DNA of 64,000 nt from Oenanthe sinensis (taxonomy: Eukaryota > Streptophyta > Magnoliopsida > Apiales > Apiaceae): positions 35,997,501-36,061,500 of the forward strand of contig CM053809.1 in assembly GCA_028671895.1 (NCBI GenBank), written 5' to 3'. This document shows positions 47,901 to 58,378 of the stretch, in pieces. The notes under the pieces were generated by a model that searched no databases, had not been told where the DNA came from, and saw nothing but the letters and a program-made list of their open reading frames with translations. The translations under genes and the position numbers were made by a program. Positions within the stretch are counted from its first letter, which is position 1, and the number at the start of each line of letters is the position of its first letter.

Positions 47901-50320
47901 GTTAATTCACTGGTTTGTATTGAATTGAAGAAATTACAATTAAAAAAAAAACATATTTGAGTTCGCCGACTAAGAGTTCAACATTAGCCTAATTTTATTT
48001 TGTTAGTACATATACTTTAAATCATGCTATTTGATAAATAAATTAAATTAAATTAAAATAATAAATATTAATACATTTTTAAATTTAATCAATTTATATA
48101 TGAAAACATTATATTGAATTAATTTTGGGAAATTCTATATGATGTCCTGTGATATTGGCTTTTCCGTTTGGTACCATCACGTTTTTTACTCCTACATATG
48201 GTACCATTGAGGTTATCATTTGGTTATGATTTGTTCCATATGGAACAAATCATAAACTCGGTGGTACCATATATAGGAGTCAAAAATACGATTTTACCAA
48301 ACGGAAAAACCAATACCAGAATGGCACTATATACAATTTCCCCATTAATTTTTAATGACTAAGAACTATTGTTAATTATTTTTATAATTAAAAGTCATTT
48401 GTATTTTTAAAATAATGTTATTACACATGTTGAATTGTCATGAGTCGTGACACACATTAAGTATTAATTTGGAGTAATATGTTTGGTTCAATAAAGAATC
48501 TATCATATATTAGTATAAAAAAGTGGGATGTAAAAATTAGTATGAAGATAATTGTTATATATCGTTTTATTTTTTTAATATTAACTTAAAGTTGAAATTT
48601 CATTAGCAATATAGTAATATTTATTATTTATTGATGCAAGGTTTAAATTATATATATTATATAATTATTTATAAATTACAATTAATACTATACTACTGAA
48701 AATCTAATAACATAAAAAAAAACTTATTCAAATGAATAATTATATTATCATATTATTAACATATACATATATAGTATATCTCATATACAATAATATCTAT
48801 TAAATTTTATATAAAATAAACATAATAGAGATCTTATAAAAATATATTTAAATCTAATATTTATAATCTTAAATATATTAAACATATGTTATATATATAT
48901 ATTAAAAAATTATGTTCATAATATTTCGAATCACAAAATTTTACATATGTATATATTAATAATATAAATTTATATTGTGTGCGATGTGCATATTTATTTT
49001 TAATATTTTCTTATTTATATTTAATTCGATTGATGTAAAAATATATAATTTAAATAAATTAAAAACTAATATAATTATAATATATTAAGACTTTTTAAAA
49101 TTATAAAAATATTATATTTTAAATAAATAATTTAATTAATAAAAAAATATATGTGCATCGCACGGGTTAAAATCTAGTATTATTAAAACCGAAACATTAA
49201 AAGTTTGGTAGTCAGTCGGTATTTGGGCTGGATAGTTATTGTCGGACCTAAAACATTAATCTCTTAACTAAAACACTTCTCACATCAGTCTTCTAACTAA
49301 AACACACCCCTAAACAAAACACACAAATACTATCCTATTAAAATACAAATATTTTTAACTAAAATATATCCAAAACATGTAAATATTATCTTATTAAAAT
49401 TGAAATACTAATAAAGTATATGAAAATTATATACGTACAACATTAAATAAAATTTAAATTATTATTAATGAAAATATTAAAATAAAAAGAATAAAATACT
49501 AAAAAAGCTTGATCCGGGATATAAGCTAGTAAAAAATAAAATACAGTAGAAGAAAATTTACCTGAATCGGATGCGTTTGAGGTCATTACCGCCACCCGGA
49601 AGCGAGACAAAGGTAATAACAACACCTTGCTCCACCTGCGCAACCCACTCTTTTGGCTCTTTTTCCTCCACCAACACAACCGCTTCGCCTCGCCGTCCAC
49701 TAGCCGAGAACAATGTCGACGCCTGTGTAGCTTCCCCGCTCGACATTCCTTTCAGTCTTGCCTCCATTTCCTTCCCCCATACCCTGCCAGAGCTCGAGTT
49801 TGAACTCGTTGTTCGACGATAAGACCGCCTAATTTTCTCTGATCCCGACTCGGGTTGGGCAAAACTCTCTTGAGACTGAGTTGATGGACCGGTACATGGA
49901 GTGCAGCTCCTGTATGCACCTGATGCTTTCAATGCCATGTCCTTAATCTAACACAACAAATTAACATATAACACGATGAACATAAATAGCTCATGAATTA
50001 TTAGTTAAATACAATATGCGGTGGCAGAATCAGAATTTCTAAATAATCGAGCAAAAAATATCTCAAACACAAATTCCGACAAATACTTGTACAATAGTAA
50101 CAATTTTTTTCGATAATTTAAAATAATCATTAATTCAGTCGAAGCTTTAGTATAGACACGTACACACCTGAGAAGTTATTGTTTTGGTAGATAAATGTTT
50201 GGTATTCGGATGAACAGGCGGAACTCTATCGGAGAATTTAAGCTGCGCGTCACCAGGAGGAGACTGATCACGATCATCATCACTACTAGACTGTTTTGCA
50301 CGAGGCATGCACGTCAACAT
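41956..50320 (-). CDS. BREVIS RADIX family protein (BRX-like), last exon frameshifted
   Basis: Polarised plasma-membrane regulator family linked to auxin transport, vascular and root growth and stomatal patterning. Five exons: 50168-50320, 49562-49947, 43193-43331, 42563-42957 and 41956-42033. The N-terminus MLTCMPRAKQ carries the conserved Cys that is palmitoylated in relatives. BRX domain 1 (about 148-206) spans the exon 2/3 junction: EWVAQVEQGVVITF, RIRFS, then REIFNKWQAQKWWAENYDKV. BRX domain 2 (about 327-383) starts EWVEQDEPGVYITIRALAGG and RRVRFS in exon 4. In exon 5 the frame set by exon 4 reads SRQKFGEM, but the family's closing ARLWWEENRARVHKQYL and stop lie in another frame, so one base is missing. 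As read, translation would run on to a stop at 41907. With one more base the protein would be 383 residues. Intron 2 is 6.2 kb. Confidence 0.88.
44769..46566. mobile_element. Composite palindromic TRIM retrotransposon array in BRX intron 2
   Basis: A terminal-repeat retrotransposon in miniature present as five LTRs. On the plus strand: 44774-45008, 45225-45458 and 45621-45854. On the minus strand: 45873-46111 and 46328-46561. LTRs are about 234-239 bp with TGTAACACC..TTGTCACA ends. The first LTR is followed by TGGTATCAGAGC (45011), the primer-binding site for initiator tRNA-Met, and internal segments end with a polypurine tract AAGTGGGGGAG. There is no gag or pol. The whole array is flanked by one 5-bp target duplication, GTCAT, at 44769-44773 and 46562-46566. 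The internal segment has two tandem copies of a unit ending TTATCCCACAATGG. Reading frames within this range are LTR by-products. Confidence 0.9.
46570..48117. other. BRX intron 2 interior, no other gene
   Basis: AT-rich intron sequence without a recognisable element. The frame near 47371 has no codon-like structure or homology that I recognise. Confidence 0.45.
48127..48343. mobile_element. Mutator-like hairpin MITE with 9-bp target duplication
   Basis: A 217-bp almost complete inverted repeat (GGGAAATTCTATATGATG at the left, CACTATATACAATTTCCC at the right). At its centre is a perfect 32-bp palindrome, each half TTATGATTTGTTCCAT (48223-48254). The flanks are identical 9-bp repeats, ATTAATTTT, at 48118-48126 and 48344-48352; a 9-bp duplication is the Mutator-superfamily hallmark. 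It lies in BRX intron 2. Confidence 0.85.
48970..49177 (+). mobile_element. Helitron 3' end
   Basis: AT-rich sequence ending in a hairpin GTGCATCGCAC, then GGGTTAAAATCTAG before T: the canonical Helitron 3' terminus (CTRR) with its subterminal palindrome. The 5' boundary is not resolved, so the left coordinate is approximate. Confidence 0.55.
49174..49529 (+). mobile_element. Second Helitron abutting the first
   Basis: It starts TCTAGTATTATTAAAACC, overlapping the 3' end of the preceding Helitron. The interior repeats of TCTTAACTAAAACAC and ATTAAAATAC match the family at 9712-10131. It ends GATCCGGGATATAAGCTAG before T; the terminal hairpin has largely decayed. It stops only about 30 bp from the end of BRX exon 2. 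Confidence 0.55.
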
Positions 50321-50746
50321 TTTCTTGGATCAGCACAGTTCAGTTGGCCTGGATCTCTTCAATTTTGTGTACACGTAATGTGTGTAAACAAGTAAACATA
50401 CATATATGTACGTAGACAGGAGTTATTGTTTGTCAAAAGCACGCACTAGTACTAGTGTGTGAAAAAATTAATAGTACTAGTACTAGTATGGAGGAATGGT
50501 CAAGACCACGAGGAAGAGATAGCAAGTTGGTTTAATGGGGAATTTAATTTAACGAGGGGAGTTCCTGAATTTAAGAGGAGATTCTTTTCCTTGCTTTCTT
50601 CCTACCCTCACTAAACTACTAGTAAAAGCCAACTTGTCTCTATCTTTTTAATCTTTCTTATTAATACCACTGTACTACTAGTATTGTGTTCATGTATTGT
50701 ATTTATAGTTTTTGTACTACGGAATTTAATTTTTATTTGCAACATA

Positions 50747-50947
50747 CTCCATCCGTTTTTAATTTTTTACACGTATTTAAAAATATTTTAATTATATAAT
50801 AAAAATTATTATTTTAATGGATTATTTTTTTAATTGAAATTTAGTTATATATTTTGATCAAAAAAATTAAAAATAATATCTTTTAATATATGATCAAAAT
50901 ACTTAAATACGTATATTAAAAGTCAAAATAACATATAAAAAACGAAT
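50747..50947. mobile_element. Stowaway-like MITE, decayed
   Basis: Left end CTCCATCCGTTTTTAATTTT, with TAAAAATAATATC/TTATTATTTTAA-type complementarity between arms and ACGTATTTAAAAAT mirrored inside. The right end has drifted. Confidence 0.45.
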
Positions 50948-50949
50948 CA

Positions 50950-52170
50950 TGCAACGGACATTTTACAAATTACTTGAATTTTTGTGTTAACTTATACATA
51001 TCTGACTTTGTTTTTTATTTATCATCGTCAGTTACCTATTTATCAGCATTTCATTTATAAATGATATCCAATTATAAATGAATAAAGAGAGTATTATATT
51101 TATAGTTATATTTTTTATGATTTGTTTGTAAACTTAGATTTTATTTAAAATTTTAAATTTGTTCAAATAATATGTTTGCATAATAAAAAAACTTTAATTT
51201 AAAATTTTATCAAAATTTAAAATATTTATATATTAATATAAATTTTAAAATGATATAACATTCAAAAGCTATCATTTGAAAATAAATTACAGGGTGCTAC
51301 TGTATTTGTATAACATGTACAAACAAATCTGCATGCAAATATGTTCAAACAAAGCAACACGCCAAAATATAACTATAATTTCTTTTCTTCAATTAGTTCA
51401 TGCTTAGGAGATCACAAATCCTACTCTTTATCTTTATTTTATAGAATAGAACAAAAATAAATAAATAAATAAATATAATAGAAATACCAAATTAAAAAAT
51501 TGAAATAAAATTTCTCTTTCCTACTACATATAAATATTTCTAGTTTTGTTTAAATAAGGTATCAATATTGTAGTGTTTTTATTGCAGGTGTAAGTTTCGG
51601 GGATTAGGCCTAAATTTTAATTGGGGAAGATTAGGAAATAGGAATATGACTGGTATGTAATTTTCATGTTGGGTTCAAGTATTTGCATAAAAAAGAATTC
51701 AAGTTTGGGCTCGGATGTATTTCTTAGATGGACTGTACATTGCTTAATATATTAGTACTATTCTACTTTTTTCAAATATATCCTCTCTTATTCTCTTTCT
51801 TCAATTAGCATAGCAGAACCCATTTATTAAACGGGCTCATTTTGGGCTATGAGACATAACTCGTTGACTTGCACCATGCTTGTTACTTAAAAATTTGCTT
51901 TGTGTTGATCATTTTTAGTGTCCGTTTCATTTATTTTTAAGTAATTTGTAAGTTGAAAAATATATGGATTTTTCAACTTATATACCCCGGGAGCCAAATG
52001 GTACCGTAATGTCCATCCTATTGATTGATGTCACCGAACCAAAAAAATTATATTCCAAGACTCGTATAACTTGAAGGGAAATTTTAATTTTACTATTCTC
52101 AAAAAATTTACTTCTGACAATTTAATTTTAAGTTTCTTCATTTTTTTCTATTTTCACTCGTTTTAAAATA
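50950..52170. other. Gene-free spacer
   Basis: AT-rich, no recognisable gene or RNA. Confidence 0.45.
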
Positions 52171-52172
52171 TA

Positions 52173-52399
52173 TTCCATCCATTTTTTTTATAAATTACTT
52201 TGACCTTTGACACACATTTTTAAGTGCTTTGATCGTATAGTAAAAATTATTATATTTGATTTTTTTTTGAATTAAAATATGTAATCTAAATTTTACTTCA
52301 CAAAAGAAAATTTGTAAAAATAATAATTTTTACTATATAGTCAAAACATATAAAAATGTGTGTTAAAAGTCAAAATGACTTATAAAAAAAATGGAGGAG
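52173..52399. mobile_element. Stowaway-like MITE
   Basis: Left ATTCCATCCATTTTTTTTAT and right ATAAAAAAAATGGAGGAGT are inverted. Inside, AATTACTTTGACC is mirrored by GTCAAAATGACTTAT. No coding capacity. Confidence 0.6.
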
Positions 52400-52437
52400 T
52401 AGTCATAATCTAATACTCCTCCGATTTACGGTATTTA

Positions 52438-52692
52438 CTTCCTCCGTCCCAAATTAATTGTATTGTTTGACTTTTTTGTAGTCAAATTGACCAAAATTTG
52501 ACTGAAATTTACATATAATATATAATAAAAAAATATAAAAAAATATATCATTGAAAAGTATATCTAATTTATTTTAAAATGCATTTTTCAGTTTTTAAAA
52601 TTATAAAAAAATAATTTTTAATTTTTAGTCAAAATTTAGTCAAATTGACCATGAAAAAGTCAATTAAGACAGTTAATTTGGGACGGATGGAG
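52438..52692. mobile_element. Stowaway-like MITE
   Basis: 255 bp between TA dinucleotides. CTTCCTCCGTCCCAAATTAA at the left is inverted at the right as TTAATTTGGGACGGATGGAG. The arms also share inverted TTGACTTTTT/GTCAAATTGACCA blocks. Confidence 0.75.
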
Positions 52693-52899
52693 TATTTTTA
52701 TTTGGGTCTTTCTAGTGTGTGTCCATGAACACACTCTAACGACTACTTTTTTATGGGTTGACAAATTTTTATTGGTGAGAATTTTTGTGCATACACGAAC
52801 CCTTTATTATTGATGAAAATGGAGTTAACCAAAATTTGTCAAACTCATGAAAAAATACAGTAATCGTTAACAGGTGCCCCCACTAGAAAAAAACCTTTT

Positions 52900-53240
52900 T
52901 ATTTTTTTTGAAACCTCTTATCCATATGATTCTGGGTCGGTTATTTATTCCATGCATATTTTCTATACTTGGGAGCTTGTTCAAAGTAGAATCGTTAGCA
53001 ATGGGTCAAAATGAGTACTTTCAAACAGAATTGCTAAAAATAAGGTTAAAGATGGCAAGTTTGAGGCTAGAAGTTTGTTGTTCCCTGTAAGATGAACTCA
53101 TGAAGTACAGTACATTTGAAAAATGACCAAGGCACAAAACCCCTCTAGAAATTGATTACAGTCCGATTGCAGTACCCCACAAATTTGAAAGAACACGCAC
53201 ACTTGGTTTATTAACCCACGTGTAATGGCAAAGAAATCCG
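52900..53240. other. Less AT-rich block, unassigned
   Basis: A stretch of about 340 bp with more balanced composition and a 60-codon frame on the plus strand (52908-53090). I recognise no protein family in any frame. It may be a decayed gene fragment. Confidence 0.25.
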
Positions 53241-53658
53241 CGATTTTGAATAAATTTGAACTTGATTAGTTTGACAAAATTTGTATTTGATTTTATTAAA
53301 AATTGAGTTGCTGGAAAGTGTCTAGTTATTAAACAAATTCGGATAAAATTTATACTTGTTGATGCTATTTAATTACTTATATTATATTGCTTTGTTTGAA
53401 AACTCAAGCCAACCAAAAATTATTAAATTTAAAAGTCCATAGTGAATAAAAGATTTTTAATTTCATATTAAACTATAAAATAAACAAGAAATATATTCCC
53501 TTATTATCATCGAAATAAATATTTATATTTTTATTCATTCACAATCAAGTGAATAGATATAGCATTAGAAAAAATAAACAAAATTTTTGAATAAAGTAAT
53601 AGATGTTTGTTCCTGAATACTTAATTACATCATTTCATCTCCCTAATTTTATACTCTA

Positions 53659-53918
53659 CTCCCTCCGTCTCTTATTACTTTTCCTGTTAATTATGTGCGC
53701 GTTTGTCAACACACACTTTTTGATCGTTAATATCTTTAATTTCGTATTAGTATTAAATATAAAAAATTTACTGTATTAAAGTACTCACAAATAGGAATCA
53801 AACAAAATCACTCATGACTATATTTTGTCTTATAAATTATGTATAAATTAGTAGTCAATCGCTTACAATGAACAGTACAAAAATTCAAAACAAGAAAAGA
53901 TTTCCGAGACGGAGGGAG
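53659..53918. mobile_element. Stowaway-like MITE, well preserved ends
   Basis: 260 bp with CTCCCTCCGTCTCTTATTAC at the left, inverted at the right as GAGACGGAGGGAG, and TA on both sides. Non-coding. Confidence 0.75.
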
Positions 53919-53935
53919 TAATAAATTACTATAAA

Positions 53936-54680
53936 CTACCATATAACCCGTGCAAAGTACGAGAAGAGAGTAATAAATAATATATTATATATTTTAAATA
54001 AATTAAATATTTAATTTAATTATTTATGTTATTAATATTTTTTGTGTAATGTTGTACATGTGATAAATTATTTTTGAATCGTATTTATATTATGTGTTTA
54101 AATTCTCATTAATATATTGTTATATATTTATATTAATTAACATAGATTAATAACCTGTGCAAAACATTAATAAAAAGATTTTCGAATATATTAGAAAATA
54201 TTTTAATTAAAATTATATAAAAGAGTATGTTTTAATATATATAAAATATTAATATAATTTTAATATTCAAAAGTTTTTATTATAAAATTACAATTTTAAA
54301 TAAATTAAAGTTTTTGAGCGATGAGGACATTGAAACATGTTATTAGATGTGAGTACAACTCTATATTCTAATTAAGAAAGAAGTTCGTTTAGAGTAATAT
54401 GATATAAAAGTATATATAATATAGATAGAGCGTAATAATAAAATTTAATTAATATTATAAATAAAATGATAATATTTTTTTAATATTCATAAAATTTAAT
54501 TAATAAATTCTAATATTAAATAAATTAAATAAGTTGACTAATGAGTAAATTAAAACATGGTAGTATATTGTTTAAAAGAATGTTTTTGAAATTGAATAGG
54601 AGACCGACACGTGTATTTGAAGTTGAGTGAAACACAAAAGGACCAAACCGACGAGGGACCATTTAATAATATAATATAGA
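53936..54680 (-). mobile_element. Non-autonomous Helitron (745 bp, minus)
   Basis: On the minus strand it starts TCTATATTATATTATTAAAT (5' TC preceded by A). It ends with GTACTTTGCACGGGTTATAT then GGTAG before T, where the expected CTAG reads GTAG. The interior resembles 29200-29599. No Rep/helicase. Confidence 0.6.
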
Positions 54681-54839
54681 TTAAATAAAAATTATAGGAT
54701 AAATTTTAATAATATATTAAATAAAAATTATAAGACAAGTAAAATTCGTAAAATGAAAATATAGAATATAATTTAAATATAATATAATATTATCATATTT
54801 TATTATCCTATCTTGTATAAAAGGAGGACTACTGGGGTT

Positions 54840-55027
54840 AGAGTTGTATGTATGATTATATTCTTTTTAAAATTATATTTTATTAAAATTCAATAGTTAA
54901 GATTGTTTTTATGGTTCATCTAAAATTGAATGATTAAGATCTTTTTTATGGTTCACCCAGTACCATACCGATCAATAAATTTTTTTACTTTTCGATTATA
55001 ATAATATAGTATAGTATATAGTATAGA
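54840..55027 (-). mobile_element. Helitron 5' fragment
   Basis: On the minus strand it starts TCTATACTATATACTATACT. It contains the GAACCATAAAAAA..CTTAATCATTCAATTTTA repeats seen in the Helitron at 9712. Truncated before any 3' end; it lies beside another member of the group. Confidence 0.5.
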
Positions 55028-55029
55028 TA

Positions 55030-56150
55030 TGAATGAAATAAAACAAAGAAAAAAAAAACCAAAAATGAGAGTGGTATGCACTAAAGAATACTGGGAAGCT
55101 GACAATTGTGGTACCATTGGGTGTCGTGTTGTTTATTGGTAACACAAAAAGATCCAAACTTTACCCACTTAGCTGTTTGCCTTTAGTCCATAGCTGAGGA
55201 TCTAGCCTTTCCTATATTTATCGTAAACTTGTTCAAACCGGCTTCATTTTTAAAATCATGACACTTTTATCATATCATTAATGTAATTTATTATTTATAT
55301 AAGCAGTTAAACTATTTATTGAATAATATCCTGATTAAATAATTAGATTAATATGGATTTTTTTATTCTATTGTGTTATATAATAAAAATAATATTCAAG
55401 ACACCACAAGGTTCATAAATTATTCTATTATTATTTTTATATACTTTAGGTTCTGTTAATCCTTATTTTCTTCAATATATATAATTGTTTCAATTTTAAT
55501 GGGAGAGATAGATCATAGATGCATATAAAAAAAATATAATATTTATAAATTAAAATTTTTAAGAACATAAAATATTATATACAAATTATATGAGGAATTT
55601 ATAATATTTCCTATGAATAAATCAATGGCCAGGAATGATGAATGAATAGTGTAAAAGGAAAGCATACAATATAAAACGTGGAGCAGGCCAGAAAGTGATA
55701 CGTGGATGATAAAGGGCGGCTGGGCTTGTCTGCGTGGTATTGATGGGTCCCACAATAATGTCACACTTGAATATTTATAATTTGAAATGTTACTCTTCAT
55801 TATTTTCATTTTTTAAATCCAAACATGATGTATGCTTGAAAATAAATATAAGCATCACACATCATTTCCATTTTTTGGTAAATTTATATTGTAATATACT
55901 TATTGCTATAATTTAATAAATAAAATAATAATTTTATTTATTTATACACATGTTAAAATCTCGAAAACTAGTTTCAGTTAAGATCACGTAAATGTTAAGA
56001 CAAGACTTGTGAACATAGGAAAGCCTGCCTACTTAACTCTATAAAATATAGAAATATAGACAAGATTGTTATATAGTCTTATAGATATAGACTAACTAAT
56101 AAATTTTTATATATATAAAAAAAGAAGGGATTTTTGGGGGTGAGTTTAGG
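55030..56150. other. Spacer and NF-YA promoter region
   Basis: No gene. The last few hundred bases are upstream of the predicted NF-YA first exon. Confidence 0.45.
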
Positions 56151-56282
56151 ATATGTGAGTAGCGATAGCAATGGTGGTGGTGGGTGGCAGTTGTCTTTAT
56201 TATTAGGAATAATAATAAGAGTATCTGTAGAGAGAAACCCAGTAGTTTTTGTATTTAGTATATTTTATAGAGAAAGAAACAG

Positions 56283-56358
56283 ATGACTTGAGGGTTTCAA
56301 GAAAGGAGACATGCCCAATTCTATCCCAACACTTTTCTTTGCTTCTCCTAATTCTTGA
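56283..56358 (+). promoter_or_regulatory. uORFs in the NF-YA 5' leader
   Basis: Two AUGs precede the main frame in the predicted untranslated exon: ATG ACT TGA at 56283-56291, and a 15-codon frame MPNSIPTLFFASPNS at 56311-56358. The exon ends at a GT donor at 56384. uORFs are known in NF-YA leaders. Their use here is not demonstrated. Confidence 0.5.
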
Positions 56359-56383
56359 AGCTTACCCACTAGATCTTTATAAG

Positions 56384-58318
56384 GTACTATGTCTTTTCAT
56401 TCTCATTCTTGTGTTTACTACTTATGCATGTTTATGTACTTTTATTTGACTATATGTTTGCAAATCTAGTTTTGCTTCTTTGGTTTCTACTTTCTAGTGT
56501 TATCATCTTCTTGTGTAAAAGTTTGTGAGCCCTTTGTTAAGTATCAAGTTTTGTGGAGGTTTGCATATTGGTTCTTGAATGCATGTGGGGTTTGAGTTTA
56601 TGAATCTTTAGTATAAGTAGTAAGAATATGTATTGGGGTTTGAAAAGTTTTAACTATTTGTTTAGTTTCTTTGTTTGTTTGATGTTCTAAATAGACAAGC
56701 ACCTTGATTTCAATATTTCATTTGGAAACTGTTTTCATCATACTTTCCCCTTCTTTTCCTTCATTGATTTGGGGTTTCCTTGTGTGCTTTGGGTGTGTAT
56801 TTTACTTCCTGTTTATTATTTATATGGGGGGGGGAGTGGATTTTATAGATTAAAGGGCTGGTAATCTTCGATACACTGTTACATCAAGAGAAATTATATG
56901 TTTGGGAGTAGTTGCTCCGGTCTAGTAAGTTTGATGGTTGTATGTAATGGATTGTAAGATTGAGCAAGTAGCTGCAAGGACTGTGCCCTGTGTAGGTGAT
57001 CTGTTGGAGGGAATTTACTATGAACTACTGAACTAGAGTGATTTGAGGTTAACTGGGAAAAAAATGGATTAAAAAAAGAACCTCCATGACAATCTAAGGG
57101 AAAATCAACGGTATAAGAATATAGATTACTTTATCATGGTAGGAGAACATTTTACTCTTCAAGTGTTAAAACAAGCTGAACTTGAGCTTGAATTGTTTCC
57201 TTGTGAACAGAAATCCTCGTGTCTTTATAATAAACAACTTGAAATATTTAATGAATAAAATGTGATTTTAGAGGTAATTTGCGAAAGATTCTTAGTCATA
57301 AGGTTCTGAACTAGGAGATTTAAGGATTTGGATCATCTTTTGGATCTGAGCCCCAATCTTTTGTATTTTATTTCATCTCTGATGGAAGCATAAACAAAAT
57401 TGAAGTTGACTGAACTCGAGCCTACATACCAGTTAACTACCCTTAATATCACGCGAACTTGTTATACCAACTGCCTACTGCTTTACATTACATAATGAAA
57501 AATTTTTGGTTGCTAATAAATGCCCTAAATCTCTTCAGTTGTATGTCATTCATAAAGCAGGAACTCTGTATGTGATTATTACTGAAGAAGATTTAGAGTT
57601 GATACATGACTACTGTTGGAGAAAGATTTAGTCATGTATGAGACATGTTTGGAATTTAAGGCGAGCCTTTATTATTACTTATTAGTTCATTCATCCGTAA
57701 TTGGTATGATTGGCTTGCTGAGCAATGTATTTGTCACTAAATAAGATTTAGAGTTAATATATAGGAATCTGTTAGATATAATTTGGTCATGTATGAGACA
57801 TGTTTTTAAGGCTAGCCGAAGGGCTTTCTATTCTAACTTCTAAGAGATGAATAACTTCTGTGATTGTATATGAACTAGCATTCTTGCATAAGATCAATGT
57901 TATTCTCCTGGATTATGTAAATAAGTCTTTCTACAAAATATTCCTATGATTAACTATCGATTTTATATGCTTTTTAGTTACCAGCGGAGCAGATTTACTG
58001 TTAGAAAATCTTTGGACATGTTAAGGATTTGAGGTGAAACCAAAGACTTACAGAGCTACATAAACTTCTATGATTGCTTGCGAGCTTGCTTTCTTGCATA
58101 ATATTTTATGTTCCCTCCTAGACTCCTACCTTATGTATTATCTAATTATACTCTGGATATCTCTATTACCTCACACTTTTATGTTTCCCGAGTCTAGACT
58201 TGACATAATGTCTTTTCTTACATAAGCTCTTAGAGTTGGCAATGCAGTACATTATATTCTGTAATAGATATATTGGCTACAAGTATTTAGTTAAGTTCTA
58301 TTTTTTTTAGCTGCACAG
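56384..58318 (+). other. 5'UTR intron of NF-YA
   Basis: 1.9 kb between a donor (TTTATAAG then GTACTAT) and an acceptor (TTTTTTTTAGCTGCACAG). It holds no other gene. A TAG at 58310 is a weaker alternative acceptor 8 bp upstream. Long leader introns are typical for this gene family. Confidence 0.6.
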
Positions 58319-58378
58319 GTGCAAAAGTTGCCACAACAAATATCGAATAGATTTTTTGGTCAAGGTTATATCCAGCCA

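Noticed and set aside
58319..58378. NF-YA translation start at 58319
   Set aside because: The codon is GTG. I used the first in-frame ATG at 58379 and report the GTG as a finding.
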